DNA of 60,103 bases. It comes from Marinilabiliaceae bacterium. GTDB lineage: Bacteria; Bacteroidota; Bacteroidia; Bacteroidales; Marinilabiliaceae. The stretch lies in NCBI GenBank assembly GCA_009777175.1, contig WRMI01000010.1, forward strand, positions 1 through 60,103. The letters are read 5' to 3'. The notes beneath the pieces were generated by a model. That model made no database searches. It was given only the letters and a program-made list of their open reading frames with translations, and had not been told where the DNA came from. The first letter of the stretch is position 1, and each line of letters opens with the position of its first letter. The position numbers and the translations under genes are program-made. This document shows, in pieces, positions 34,854 through 44,278 of the stretch.

Positions 34854-36299
34854 CTATTTCATCAAAAATCCATATTCATATATTTTTGGTTCTATCTTTT
34901 GCGCTAATATTTTTAGTTCTGTTCTTAAATTTTCCATAAGTGCGTTATACGTTTCGTTTTGACTTTTGTTATTCATTTTTCCTTTTTCGTTGCGTCCTTG
35001 GAAATATTCGCGGATATCGTATAAACTTGCATTTATATTAATATTTTGTTGTGCGTGGTAATATTTCCACAGTTCACGTCCTGCATCGAACACTTTTGCT
35101 GCTTCGGGAGAAAATTCTCTTTTTGTGCAAAATTTTTCTTCTTCTTGTTCAAATAGTTCTGAATATGCGTTTGGAATTACTATTCCACTGATAAAACTTA
35201 TCATAAAATGGCTTTCAAATCTCTCCTTTGCATTTACTTCAATTTCAGAAAAAGGTATCCAATGGTTTACACCCTGTTTTATTGATATTTTGTTGCTACT
35301 GTGAAAAAGAGTAAAAGTAAGACAATCGTTTTGAAATTCAATATCTTTTTTCCATTTGTTATTTGGGTAGAGAAATTGGTCGCGGTCGTTGAGCCAAGTG
35401 GCTTCTATGCCATGACGAACTGTTAAATAAATGCATGAATTAATTAGATTTTGAATATTGATAGGCAAATGCAAACAATGAGTATTTTGTTCCTTAATAC
35501 TTATCCAAACAAATTTTTGATTTTGAAATGAATTGTTAGCACAATTTAAGTAACCTATATTTTCATTATTTCCAATTTTAAATATTGAAATCCAATTATT
35601 TAGGTATAAGGAATTGTCATTAGATTTAAATGTTTTTTTTGAAATTAATATTGCGTTTTTGTCGTAAATATCACAATATATTTTTTCTAAAACTTCTTTT
35701 TTTTGTAAGTTCAAAATAACAAAACCAATCGGAAAATTACCTTTTACATTATCGAAAGAAAAGGCGGGACACACAAAACCCTTAAGAAATTCTGCATTAA
35801 AATGTTTCCTAAAACCTTTAAAATTAGGAGCACTAATATATTTTAATTTACTGAAAGCAGCCAATTTTGAATTAGGAATTTCTTTGAATATTCGAATAAA
35901 AAATTGAGCAAATAATTCGTTCATTGCACCGTCTAATTCTTTTGAATATTGTGAAAATATTTTGTTCTGTTTTGCGACATCTACCTTCGTATTTCCTTTA
36001 TAGTTCGTTGCCTCCGCATACGGCGGATTAATATAAATTATCAGTTTTTTACGCAGTTTGGGGTCATTAATTACATCTTGCAAACTTTTTGGTAATAATG
36101 AAAAATCATCATTTAAAAAATCAAACTGAAAAACGTGGCTTTCTAATAAGTTTGCGCCGTTTTTAATTTCTGGAAATTCGAGTGCATTTTGTAGTAGTTT
36201 CAATTTAACTGCAAAGTCAATTGAACCTATTATACTATCACAATCATAGTTATCAAAAAATTTTGTCGCAATTCTATTTTTTAGTTCTTCTTCTCGCAT
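34854..36299 (-). CDS. Shortened adenine DNA methyltransferase paralog (alternative specificity cassette)
   Basis: 481 residues. The first 45 residues and the last 190 or so closely match the complete gene next door. About 320 residues (46-365 of the long protein) are missing in frame, including the SAM-binding motif I. The catalytic NPPY motif is kept (YINPPYAEA, about 91-99). Residues about 100-290, the expected target-recognition part, differ strongly from the long copy. It cannot bind SAM by itself. It could be an inactive donor cassette for recombination, a separate specificity subunit, or a decaying duplicate. The reading frame is intact from MREEELKN to the stop. The stop is followed at once by TGAATGAG repeats. 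Confidence 0.8.
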   Translation of the reverse strand: MREEELKNRIATKFFDNYDCDSIIGSIDFAVKLKLLQNALEFPEIKNGANLLESHVFQFDFLNDDFSLLPKSLQDVINDPKLRKKLIIYINPPYAEATNYKGNTKVDVAKQNKIFSQYSKELDGAMNELFAQFFIRIFKEIPNSKLAAFSKLKYISAPNFKGFRKHFNAEFLKGFVCPAFSFDNVKGNFPIGFVILNLQKKEVLEKIYCDIYDKNAILISKKTFKSNDNSLYLNNWISIFKIGNNENIGYLNCANNSFQNQKFVWISIKEQNTHCLHLPINIQNLINSCIYLTVRHGIEATWLNDRDQFLYPNNKWKKDIEFQNDCLTFTLFHSSNKISIKQGVNHWIPFSEIEVNAKERFESHFMISFISGIVIPNAYSELFEQEEEKFCTKREFSPEAAKVFDAGRELWKYYHAQQNININASLYDIREYFQGRNEKGKMNNKSQNETYNALMENLRTELKILAQKIEPKIYEYGFLMK

Positions 36300-36302
36300 A
36301 TC

Positions 36303-36478
36303 TTGTTAGTTTTCAGTTATCAGTTTTCAGAATTTTACCACAAAGGAACACAAAGGTTTTCTCATTTTCTCATTTACTCATTCTCTCATTTACTTAATTC
36401 CACTCATTTATTACAAGGTGGACGACCGCAAGGGTACGCTCCTACACTCATTTACTCATTCACTCATTTACTCATTCA
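36303..36478 (-). repeat. Repeat block between the two methyltransferase genes
   Basis: Contains TTTTCAG/TTATCAG units (36307-36330), CACAAAGG words, octamers, the GC-rich element at 36412-36446 and octamers again up to the stop of the long gene. It resembles the block upstream of the long gene (38908-39240), so repeats as well as genes are duplicated. Confidence 0.85.
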
Positions 36479-38905
36479 CTATTTTAACAAAAATCCATAT
36501 TCATAAACTTTTGGCTCAATTTTTTGTGCTAATATTTTTAGTTCTGTTCTTAAATTTTCCATAAGTGCGTTATACGTTTCGTTTTGACTTTTGTTATTCA
36601 TTTTTCCTTTTTCGTTGCGCCCTTGAAAATATTCGCGGATATCGTATAAAGATGCATTTATATTAATATTTTGTTGTGCGTGGTAATATTTCCACAGTTC
36701 GCGCCCGGCATCGAACACTTTTGTTGCTTCGGTAGAAAACTCTCGTTTTGTGCAAAATTTGTTTTCTTCTTGTTCAAATAGTTCTGAATATGCGTTTGGA
36801 ATAACTATTCCACTGATAAAACTTATCATAAAATGACTTTCAAATCTCTCCTTTGCATTTACTTCAATTTCAGAAAAAGGTATCCAATGGTTTACGCCGT
36901 ATTTTATAGAAATGTTGTTGCCACTGTGAAAAAGAGTATATGCAAGACAATCATTTTGAAAATTCTCGTCTTTTTTCCATTTGTTGTTAGGGAAGAGGAA
37001 TTGGTCGCGGTCGTTTAGCCAAGTTGCGGGGATACAATGACGAACAGCAAAGAAAACGCAAGTTTTAATTAAATTATTAGTATCAATATTTAAAGTTCCT
37101 CTGTATCTTCTATTTTTTCTATCAGTCGCAGTGATTAAGTGAGAATTAATAAAAACAGAATTTTGTCCCTGAAAATCGCTACTGCCCCGACAACTGAGGT
37201 GACCAATTTTATTTTTTTCGTCTAAAACTTCAAATATCCAATCATTTATCGATGTTCCTCCACAATATATAAATTTATTTCCTAAATAATTTCCGCTATG
37301 CCCAAAAACATCGCCACTTACTTTTTTAAACGTATCCTTTTTTCCTGTGTTCCAAATAAAAAAACCAATTGGAAATTGTCCTTTTACATTATCAAAAGAA
37401 TTGGCGGGAATTAAGAATATTTTTTCAAGTTTCGCTAAAAATATTTGTCTGAAATCAATAAAATTTTGAGATTGTAGATTTTTTAATGTGGAAAAGTTTG
37501 CAATGAAACTTTCTGGAATTTCTAAATATATTCTCGTCAAAAATTGCGCAAAAAGTTCGTTTCTGGCTTTTCCGAGATATTTTTTATATTTTTCTGCCAT
37601 TTTATGTATCTTTGCAACCCCAGACTTGTTATCTTTTGATGTTTTGCTTCCTGCCTCCGCATACGGCGGATTAATATAAATAATCAGTTTTCTGCACAGT
37701 TTGGGGTCATTTATAATATCTTGCAAACTTTTGGGCAGTTGCGAAAAATCATCATTTAAAAAATCAAACTGAAAAACATGGCTTTCTAATAAGTTTGCGC
37801 CGTTTTTAATGCGGTTTTTCATTACTGCAACATCTTGTTTATCTAACGTAGATGCCCATATATTATATTTGTTGGTTAGTCCTACAATTAGATTGCCCGT
37901 ACCTGCGGCACAATCCCAGACATAATACTCGTCTTGCCAATCCACGCCAAAAACATCTGCAAGATATTTTTGAGACAACTCAACCCATTTTGTCGGTGTG
38001 TAAAAACTGCCTTTGCGTTCTCTAACATCTTGAGGTACAATTAAATCGCGACGGTCAGTAATATAACCCCAATATTCTTCTGCAGGTGGGCGTTTATATA
38101 TTGCCCAAAATTGGTCGTGTGCTTTTTGGTTATCATTAAAACCAACTGTATTCAAAACAAAAAAACCTGTTTCTAACTTCTTTTTGTCTAATTGATAATA
38201 TTTAGATTTAAGTAGAACATGTAATGTGTCGCTAATTGTTTCATTATTAGTTGATAACAAATCGGCTATATAAAAATCGCCATCAATTATTCCGCTCTTC
38301 TTTGCTAAATCCCACTCAACAGCTATTGTTGGTTTTACAATTTCAAGCCATTTATTGTAAATTGTTAAAAAATTATTTTTGTCGATTTGTAATTTTGATG
38401 TTTCAGTTTTGCCTGCGATAAAATTTTTACTGATAAATTTTTTTAACTCTTTTTCGTCTTTTTCAAAATTAAAAACAAATGTATTCCAAGGTGATTGGTT
38501 TAAAATTTTGTCGATTTGAGTGTAAATTTGTTTAAATTCTTTTGTTTCTTTGTTTGATGGCGCTACTTTCCAATTAAAATCATTTTGATAAAAAATATCT
38601 TGAATATCTGAATATGGAATAAAAGCAATTTTTTCGCAATCGAAACAACCGAGAAACATTGGAGGTAATATTTTGTCAAAAGTGCGCGCTTTGCCTATTG
38701 TAAGTACTAATTGCGTGAGCATGGAAATAATATCTGTAATTTTTTGTTTCGCTTCTGCCCACAAAAAGTAAATGTCTGGAAATTCGATTGCATTTTTAAT
38801 TAGTTTTAATTTAACAGCAAAGTCAATAAAACCAAGTATCTTATCACAATCAAATTTTCCAAAAAATTCGGTTGCTACACTGTTTTTTAGTTCTTCTTCT
38901 CGCAT
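36479..38905 (-). CDS. Adenine-specific DNA methyltransferase, Eco57I/type IIG-like
   Basis: 808 residues, cytosolic. Residues 1-280 are helical with no nuclease motif that I can point to. Then come ERKGSFYTPTKWV (motif X, about 293-305), DCAAGTGNL (motif I, SAM binding, about 330) and YINPPYAEA (motif IV, about 410-418). Residues about 420-612 are the likely target-recognition region. A conserved C-terminal helical part follows (about 613-808). The order X-I-IV-recognition fits N6-adenine gamma-type enzymes such as Eco57I. Without a recognised restriction domain it may be an orphan methylase, or the N-terminus may hold a diverged nuclease. A shortened copy with a different recognition region lies downstream in tandem, and a fragment lies at 28621-28805. 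Confidence 0.88.
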   Translation of the reverse strand: MREEELKNSVATEFFGKFDCDKILGFIDFAVKLKLIKNAIEFPDIYFLWAEAKQKITDIISMLTQLVLTIGKARTFDKILPPMFLGCFDCEKIAFIPYSDIQDIFYQNDFNWKVAPSNKETKEFKQIYTQIDKILNQSPWNTFVFNFEKDEKELKKFISKNFIAGKTETSKLQIDKNNFLTIYNKWLEIVKPTIAVEWDLAKKSGIIDGDFYIADLLSTNNETISDTLHVLLKSKYYQLDKKKLETGFFVLNTVGFNDNQKAHDQFWAIYKRPPAEEYWGYITDRRDLIVPQDVRERKGSFYTPTKWVELSQKYLADVFGVDWQDEYYVWDCAAGTGNLIVGLTNKYNIWASTLDKQDVAVMKNRIKNGANLLESHVFQFDFLNDDFSQLPKSLQDIINDPKLCRKLIIYINPPYAEAGSKTSKDNKSGVAKIHKMAEKYKKYLGKARNELFAQFLTRIYLEIPESFIANFSTLKNLQSQNFIDFRQIFLAKLEKIFLIPANSFDNVKGQFPIGFFIWNTGKKDTFKKVSGDVFGHSGNYLGNKFIYCGGTSINDWIFEVLDEKNKIGHLSCRGSSDFQGQNSVFINSHLITATDRKNRRYRGTLNIDTNNLIKTCVFFAVRHCIPATWLNDRDQFLFPNNKWKKDENFQNDCLAYTLFHSGNNISIKYGVNHWIPFSEIEVNAKERFESHFMISFISGIVIPNAYSELFEQEENKFCTKREFSTEATKVFDAGRELWKYYHAQQNININASLYDIREYFQGRNEKGKMNNKSQNETYNALMENLRTELKILAQKIEPKVYEYGFLLK

Positions 38906-38907
38906 AT

Positions 38908-39240
38908 TTTATTAGTTTTCAGTTATCAGTTTTCAGTTTTCAGAATCTTACCACAAAGGAACACAAAGGTTTTCTCATTTTCTCATTTTTTGATTCCCCC
39001 GAGTTGCGCTTACGATTATTCGGGGTTATCTACGTTTAACACCTTAGGGAGTTAGTCAGCAGAATTTTTATTTTTTTCTCATTTACTCATTCCCTCATTC
39101 CCTCATTCCCTCATTTACTCATTTACTCATTCACTTATTTACTCATTTACTTATTCTCTCATTTACTCATTCCCTCATTTACTTATTCTCTCATTTATTA
39201 CAAGGTGGACGACCGCAAGGGTACGCCCCTACACTCATTC
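38908..39240 (-). repeat. Long composite repeat block
   Basis: From the methyltransferase start outward: TTTTCAG/TTATCAG units (38913-38942), CACAAAGG words, the ccccgagttgcgcttacg hairpin (38996-39025), about 14 octamers (39078-39198), the GC-rich element (39199-39233), and octamers up to the stop of the CsgG-like gene. Confidence 0.85.
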
Positions 39241-39242
39241 AC

Positions 39243-40115
39243 CTATTTATTTACTCGTTTCAATATTTCAAACTCCTTTTTTATTTTAACATCATTCATA
39301 TCAACGACCCGCAAATTTGCACCCTTCACAAGATTAACAGGCACTTCGCATCGGATATAATACTCTTGTCCGCATTTAATATCATTAATAAATAATTGGG
39401 TAATAGGCAATCCCATCTCTGTCCCGAGGGATGTTGTAATTTTAGCAAATAAAACTATATCGCCTTCTCTAACTTTAATGGTATGTATGTTTTTAGCATT
39501 TATTGTGCAAATATTTATATCATCGATAAAAAGAGCTAATGGATTGTGGTTTGAGCCAACAGTTCTGTATATATGCAAAATTGCACATTTATCCTCTGTT
39601 GGTAGTTTTGAAAGGGCAGATTCAGTTTTATCTCCCGCTGTTTTGCTTGTAGAGTTAGTAATGGGTGTTCCAAACATTTCATTTACAGTTTTTTCGACAA
39701 CATCAATCAGGTCTTTTATTTCACATCTTGCAGTTTTCTGTTTCTCAATTCGAGCGGTTTTAACGTCTATCATTTTGAAAGATAAATAATAACTATCGTT
39801 TTCCATTGTTGTCAAACTACTGACTAATACATAGTTCGCACCCATCATTCTACCTAAGTCGCTAATTTCGTTGTCGTCAACCAGACCACCTTCTTGAAAC
39901 TTATTTTCTTCTAATACTTTATCAATCAAAGTACGTTCAAGAACCACGTACCCTTTTGTATTAACCACAACAGAGCTAATTTCTTCTCGAACTATCTCTT
40001 TTGTAGATTGTGGAACGCTACCAATAGGGTCGAATAATGCTACTTTTCTATCCTGTGCAAATATTGCAGTTGCAATACAAAATGCCATTGCTGTGATTAT
40101 TAGTCGTTTGCTCAT
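39243..40115 (-). CDS. CsgG/LpoB-like exported protein
   Basis: 290 residues with a signal peptide (1-20, ending AIFAQ). Residues about 22-150 show the CsgG-type fold: KVALFDPIG, VREEISSVVVNTKGYVVLERTLIDKVLEE, GRMMGANYVLVSSL, SFKMIDVKTARIEKQ. Such proteins sit in the periplasm or outer membrane and take part in secretion pores or in activating wall synthases. The C-terminal half (about 170-290) is a beta-rich domain of unknown role. No lipobox cysteine, so it is not lipidated. It lies 75 bases downstream of the PorE-like gene on the same strand with a heptamer array between, so co-transcription is likely but not certain. Confidence 0.7.
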   Translation of the reverse strand: MSKRLIITAMAFCIATAIFAQDRKVALFDPIGSVPQSTKEIVREEISSVVVNTKGYVVLERTLIDKVLEENKFQEGGLVDDNEISDLGRMMGANYVLVSSLTTMENDSYYLSFKMIDVKTARIEKQKTARCEIKDLIDVVEKTVNEMFGTPITNSTSKTAGDKTESALSKLPTEDKCAILHIYRTVGSNHNPLALFIDDINICTINAKNIHTIKVREGDIVLFAKITTSLGTEMGLPITQLFINDIKCGQEYYIRCEVPVNLVKGANLRVVDMNDVKIKKEFEILKRVNK

Positions 40116-40148
40116 TTTTTTTAATTATCAGTTTATAAAGATTTTTCC

Positions 40149-40180
40149 AACCGTGTACCGTATACCGTGAACCGTGTACC
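40149..40180. repeat. ACCGTGN heptamer array
   Basis: Units accgtgt, accgtat, accgtga, accgtgt: the same family as 2990-3016. It lies between the PorE-like and CsgG-like genes. This family does not fit the TNNTNAG pattern of the others. Confidence 0.85.
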
Positions 40181-40190
40181 TTTTTCTTAT

Positions 40191-42167
40191 TCACTCTTTC
40201 CTTATAGCAAATTCTACGCGGTTGTTAAGGTTTCGTGCTGTTGTTTGGTCTTTGCGTATCAATTTTTTAATAAAATCTTCTGTTAAAATGTCTCCATTTT
40301 TAAGGAAATTATATTTATGCGCAGTATTTTTATCTACTTGGAAAGGTTGTTCGCTACCGAGTCCAATAGCAGAAATTCTTTCGCCGGCAATTTCTTTGGA
40401 AATAAGATATTGTTTAACTACGTCGGCTCTTTTTTTGGAAAGTTCGGCATGTTGGTTTTCATTTCCAACTGCATCGGTATGTGAAATAATATCAACTTTA
40501 ACGAATGGGTTGTCATTAAGAATGGCAACAACTTTGTCTAATTCGGCTTTTGTATTTCGGCTTAATTCAGATTTTCCCGATTCAAAAATGAGGTTATCAA
40601 AAATTAGTGGTCGTTCAACGCTTTGTAAATTAATGTTTAAAGTATAGTGTCTGCTTTCTCTAACGCCTTTTGTATTAATTTTGTCTTTACTATTGAAATG
40701 CCCAGGTGCTGTAACCAAAATCAAATATTCAACATCTATATCTAACAGCACGTTAAAAGTTCCTGATGATTCAATTTCTAATCGTTGGTTAGTGCCGTTT
40801 GTACCAATGATGCGGGCGATTGTGTTAGGAGGAGCGGGCGTATCAGTACCTGAATCAATTTTTCCAGAAAGAACAACTTGAATCACCGGTCTTTCAAAAT
40901 AATATATATTATCAACTCCTTTAGTATTATTTCGAGCACTTGTGAAAAATCCTGCCTCTCTATTTGGAAAAAATGTAATTCCAAAATCGTCTGAAAATGA
41001 ATTGATTGGTAGTCCCATGTTTTTCACTTCCCATTTTTCGTCTTCGATATGGGTTGCCTTAAAAATATCTAACCCTCCGAATCCAACAAGTCCGTCGGAA
41101 CTGAAATAAAGCGTTCCATCTTCATGAATATAGGGAAACATTTCGTCTCCGTGTGTATTTATGTCGGGTCCCAAATTAATCGGTGGACTCCAGCCATCGC
41201 TAACTTTAATTAATTTCCAAATATCATTTCCACCAAATCCGCCTTGTAAATCTGAGGTAAAATATAATGTATTTCCGTCGTGCGAAATTGAGGGGTGCGC
41301 AAACACAATGCTATCTTCACCGATTGAAATTTTAGAGGGGTCACTCCATTTACCACCAACAAGTTTTGTGTTCCAAATTTCTGCACCCATCGGACCTGTT
41401 TTATCATATCTTGTTCTTGTAAAAAATGCTTCTTTTCCATCTGCGGTAAAACTGATTGTACCGTCTTCAATAGTTTCAGATGTAGGTTCTTCGGTTTCAA
41501 CAACTTCAAAAATTGGTTCTATATCTTTCCAGTCGTGCCTTGCTGCTTCATACGCTACATAAATAACAGACGCACCTTGTCCTGTAATTTTGTTAATATT
41601 TTTGTTTTTTTTCCCCGTTCTTCGCATGGAAGAAAAATAGATTATGTGAGGGTCATCTGGGGCAAGCATTGGAGAATAGTCACTAAATTTACTGTTCAAT
41701 TTTCTGATGTTAATAATCTCATAATTATCTGGTTCGGGGGGGTTCTGTCCTAAGCGTACGGATAAAAGTCCACTGTTTGCGGCTTTATCACCAAAAACGA
41801 GAGTTAAATATTCTTCAAAAAGAGTTTCTGCTTCTTCATATTTGCCAAGTTTGAGCAACGATTGTGCCTGATAAAGAATTGCCTTTCTTTCTGGATAACC
41901 CTCTTTCATTGCTCTTGCATACATATTAGCTGCTTTGTCAGGTCGATTGATGGCACGATAGGCATCTCCCATATAATATGCAGCCTCACCTTTATAATAT
42001 TTGTTCTTCTCTTTTTTGAAAGATTTATCGAAAGCTTTTATCGATCGATGATATTCGCCAATATTATAGACTTTTTTGGCACCACCTAAGCGTTCTTTTC
42101 CTGCACAAGCAGCAAGACAGCACAATACGGAAATTAATAACAAATAAAAAAAAATATGTTTTCTCAT
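40191..42167 (-). CDS. PorE-like OmpA-family lipoprotein of the type IX secretion system
   Basis: 658 residues. The signal peptide ends in LCCLAAC, with the lipid-attached cysteine at about 21. TPR units lie at about 30-130, and a beta-propeller (PD40/WD40-like, YFSSMRRTG, LYFTSDLQGGFGGNDIW, LYFSSDGLVGFGGLDIF) at about 165-420. A carboxypeptidase-regulatory-like domain is at about 430-510, and an OmpA peptidoglycan-binding domain at about 530-657 (NPFVKVDIISHTDAVGN, NNRVEFAIRKE). This exact order is that of PorE from Porphyromonas gingivalis, an outer-membrane to peptidoglycan link of the T9SS. Other OmpA-TPR-PD40 lipoproteins are common in the phylum, so the name is not certain. The T9SS-sorted protein at 46629 supports an active system. 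Confidence 0.82.
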   Translation of the reverse strand: MRKHIFFYLLLISVLCCLAACAGKERLGGAKKVYNIGEYHRSIKAFDKSFKKEKNKYYKGEAAYYMGDAYRAINRPDKAANMYARAMKEGYPERKAILYQAQSLLKLGKYEEAETLFEEYLTLVFGDKAANSGLLSVRLGQNPPEPDNYEIINIRKLNSKFSDYSPMLAPDDPHIIYFSSMRRTGKKNKNINKITGQGASVIYVAYEAARHDWKDIEPIFEVVETEEPTSETIEDGTISFTADGKEAFFTRTRYDKTGPMGAEIWNTKLVGGKWSDPSKISIGEDSIVFAHPSISHDGNTLYFTSDLQGGFGGNDIWKLIKVSDGWSPPINLGPDINTHGDEMFPYIHEDGTLYFSSDGLVGFGGLDIFKATHIEDEKWEVKNMGLPINSFSDDFGITFFPNREAGFFTSARNNTKGVDNIYYFERPVIQVVLSGKIDSGTDTPAPPNTIARIIGTNGTNQRLEIESSGTFNVLLDIDVEYLILVTAPGHFNSKDKINTKGVRESRHYTLNINLQSVERPLIFDNLIFESGKSELSRNTKAELDKVVAILNDNPFVKVDIISHTDAVGNENQHAELSKKRADVVKQYLISKEIAGERISAIGLGSEQPFQVDKNTAHKYNFLKNGDILTEDFIKKLIRKDQTTARNLNNRVEFAIRKE

Positions 42168-42252
42168 GATTCAAAATTTACTTTTTAGAGAACGTTAAAT
42201 ATTTGTTTTTATTATTTTTTTTTAACCTACATATTTCAATAATTATTTTTTT

Positions 42253-42560
42253 AACGCAAAGTCGCAAAGTTGAGAACGCATTAATAGTTATCAGTTATCA
42301 GTTATCAGTTATCAGTTTTCAGTTATTTATAGTTTTCAGTTATTTTTTGTGCTCCTTTGTGGTTATTTAAAATATATTTTCATATTTTTACGAATAATGC
42401 AAGTTAAACAGAAATATTAATTTTTATGAGGAAACCAAAATGTCCTTCATTTTGGTTTTTTGCATTCCGTTTGGAATGCAACGCTTGGTAGAAAATAGCA
42501 TAGCAAGCAACCTGCATTCTGTCAGAATGCATCCTTTTTCATATTGTTGGCAATTTGGTT
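42253..42560. repeat. Repeat mosaic upstream of the PorE-like gene
   Basis: CGCAAAG words (42253-42280), six or seven TTATCAG/TTTTCAG units (42290-42345), then hairpins gcattccgtttggaatgc (near 42464-42481) and gcattctgtcagaatgc (near 42513-42529) with the linking words caacgcttggtagaaaa. Confidence 0.8.
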
Positions 42561-42705
42561 GGTTACATTCTTTAACAGAATGTGGAAAAGAGATGATAAT
42601 AAATATTTCATAAAAAGGTACTATTTTGATTACCCCAGAGGTCAGAAAATCTGAAATTAAAATGCTTGAAATATTTTTTGTTTTTTTATCATTGAAAAAA
42701 AATAT

Positions 42706-42713
42706 TACTTTTG
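42706..42713 (+). promoter_or_regulatory. -7 promoter element of the C1 peptidase gene
   Basis: TACTTTTG, 25 bases before the ATG. A TTG at the canonical distance is not present. Confidence 0.5.
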
Positions 42714-42738
42714 TATTTTATTACTTAATATATTTACA

Positions 42739-43923
42739 ATGAAAAAAAGAGTTAACTTGTTGTTTTTCAGTATTTTATTTTCGATTTCAATAATTGCACA
42801 AGAATCGAAAGGATATCAGTTCGAAACCATCTATGATTTGGATGCCACCGCCGTATGCGACCAACACCGTTCTGGCACTTGTTGGAGTTTTTCGGGTCAA
42901 TCATTTTTAGAATCAGAAATGATTCGTATTGGAAAAAAGCCTGTCATTTTATCGCAAATGTTTGTGGTTAGGCATTGTTATTCTGATAAAGCCGTCAAAT
43001 ATGTAAGAATGCATGGCGAAACAAATTTTGGGTCGGGAGGTGCATTCCATGACGTATTATATGTTTTAAAAAATTATGGTGCGGTGCCTGAAACTATTTA
43101 TGATGGATTGCAATATGGTGAAAATAAGCATGTTCACGGCGAAATTGATGCTATTTTAAAAAACTATGTTGACGCAGTGGTTACAAATCCTAACAAAAAA
43201 TTGACTCCAAGCTGGCATCAAGGATTTAATTCTGTTTTAGATGCTTATTTTGGTGAACTGCCCGAAAATTTTACAATAGAAGGCAAATCTTATACGCCAA
43301 AATCCTACGCAAAAGAAGTGGTCGCACTTAATCCCGAAGATTATGTGCAAATTGGATCTTTTACTCATCATCCATTTTACACAAATTTTATCATTGAAAT
43401 TCCAGATAATTGGATGTGGGGAAAAATTTTTAACGTTCCTTTGGACGAACTGATTACCATTATGACAGAATCTATAAAAAATGGCTTTACAATAGGCTGG
43501 GCAACCGATGTCAGTGAAAAAGGATTTTCCCATAAAAATGGAATTGCTATCGTACCCGAAACCGAACTCACCGAAATGCAGGACAGCGAAAGAGAAAAAT
43601 GGGAAACATTATCTAAAGAAGAACGAGAAAAAAGACTTTACAGCTTTGATGAACCTCTTAAAGAAATGATTATCACGCAAGAAATCAGGCAAGAAGCATT
43701 TGATAACCATCTCACAACAGACGACCACGGAATGCATATAACAGGTTTAGCAAAAGACCAATACGGAACTATTTATTTTAAAGTGAAAAATTCATGGAAT
43801 ACCGATAACGTTTTTGACGGCTATTTATATGCTTCTGAAACTTATGTGAAGTATAAAACCATTTCTATAATGGTTCACAAAAACGCTATCCCCAAAAATA
43901 TTAGAACTAAACTTGGTCTTTGA
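42739..43923 (+). CDS. Exported C1-family cysteine aminopeptidase (bleomycin hydrolase/PepC-like)
   Basis: 394 residues. The signal peptide (1-20, ending IIAQ) distinguishes it from cytosolic PepC. RSGTCWSFSG holds the catalytic C48; DDHGMHITGLAKDQYG holds the catalytic histidine; and FKVKNSWNT holds the asparagine. This is the order and spacing of the C1B (bleomycin hydrolase) group. The inserted helical region (about 110-300) forms the hexamer cap in relatives. It likely trims peptides in the periplasm. The length is a little short of the 440-450 usual for C1B. Monocistronic; the following gap leads to the tRNA genes. Confidence 0.88.
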   Translation: MKKRVNLLFFSILFSISIIAQESKGYQFETIYDLDATAVCDQHRSGTCWSFSGQSFLESEMIRIGKKPVILSQMFVVRHCYSDKAVKYVRMHGETNFGSGGAFHDVLYVLKNYGAVPETIYDGLQYGENKHVHGEIDAILKNYVDAVVTNPNKKLTPSWHQGFNSVLDAYFGELPENFTIEGKSYTPKSYAKEVVALNPEDYVQIGSFTHHPFYTNFIIEIPDNWMWGKIFNVPLDELITIMTESIKNGFTIGWATDVSEKGFSHKNGIAIVPETELTEMQDSEREKWETLSKEEREKRLYSFDEPLKEMIITQEIRQEAFDNHLTTDDHGMHITGLAKDQYGTIYFKVKNSWNTDNVFDGYLYASETYVKYKTISIMVHKNAIPKNIRTKLGL

Positions 43924-44119
43924 TATTTGGACTGAATTCTCATTTCTTTTTGCTGTTATAAAGGGAACTTTATTAATTGTAAGAGGTAAAATTGCTCATC
44001 TTACTCACTATCTGTTAATTGACAACCAAAAACGACAAGAGAATGACAATTTTATTTTTTTTCTTGTTCAATGAAAAAAAATAAAAAAAATAAAAAATCT
44101 GATTTTTTTTGAAATAATT

Positions 44120-44149
44120 TTGCAGAGAGAAAAAAAAGCATTATCTTTG
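44120..44149 (+). promoter_or_regulatory. Promoter of the tRNA-Asp genes
   Basis: TTG at 44120-44122, 19 bases, then TATCTTTG at 44142-44149: a perfect match to the Bacteroidetes consensus. The first tRNA begins 22 bases later. Confidence 0.7.
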
Positions 44150-44170
44150 CGGCGATTTTTTAAAATCTTT

Positions 44171-44244
44171 GGTGCGGTAGTTCAGTTGGTTAGAATGCCG
44201 GCCTGTCACGCCGGAGGTCGCGGGTTCGAGTCCCGTCCGCACCG
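44171..44244 (+). tRNA. tRNA-Asp (GTC)
   Basis: 74 bases. Acceptor stem GGTGCGG/CCGCACC with G as discriminator, D loop agttggttagaa, anticodon stem CCGGC/GCCGG around the loop CTGTCAC (anticodon GTC), and a normal T arm (ggttcgagtcc). No CCA is encoded. Confidence 0.95.
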
Positions 44245-44278
44245 CTGAAGTTTTTTAATTTATTCATTTTATTATGTT

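Noticed and set aside
34854-38905. Diversity-generating retroelement acting on the methyltransferase
   Set aside because: The variable part is a whole divergent segment, not A-specific substitutions, and no reverse transcriptase or template repeat is present.
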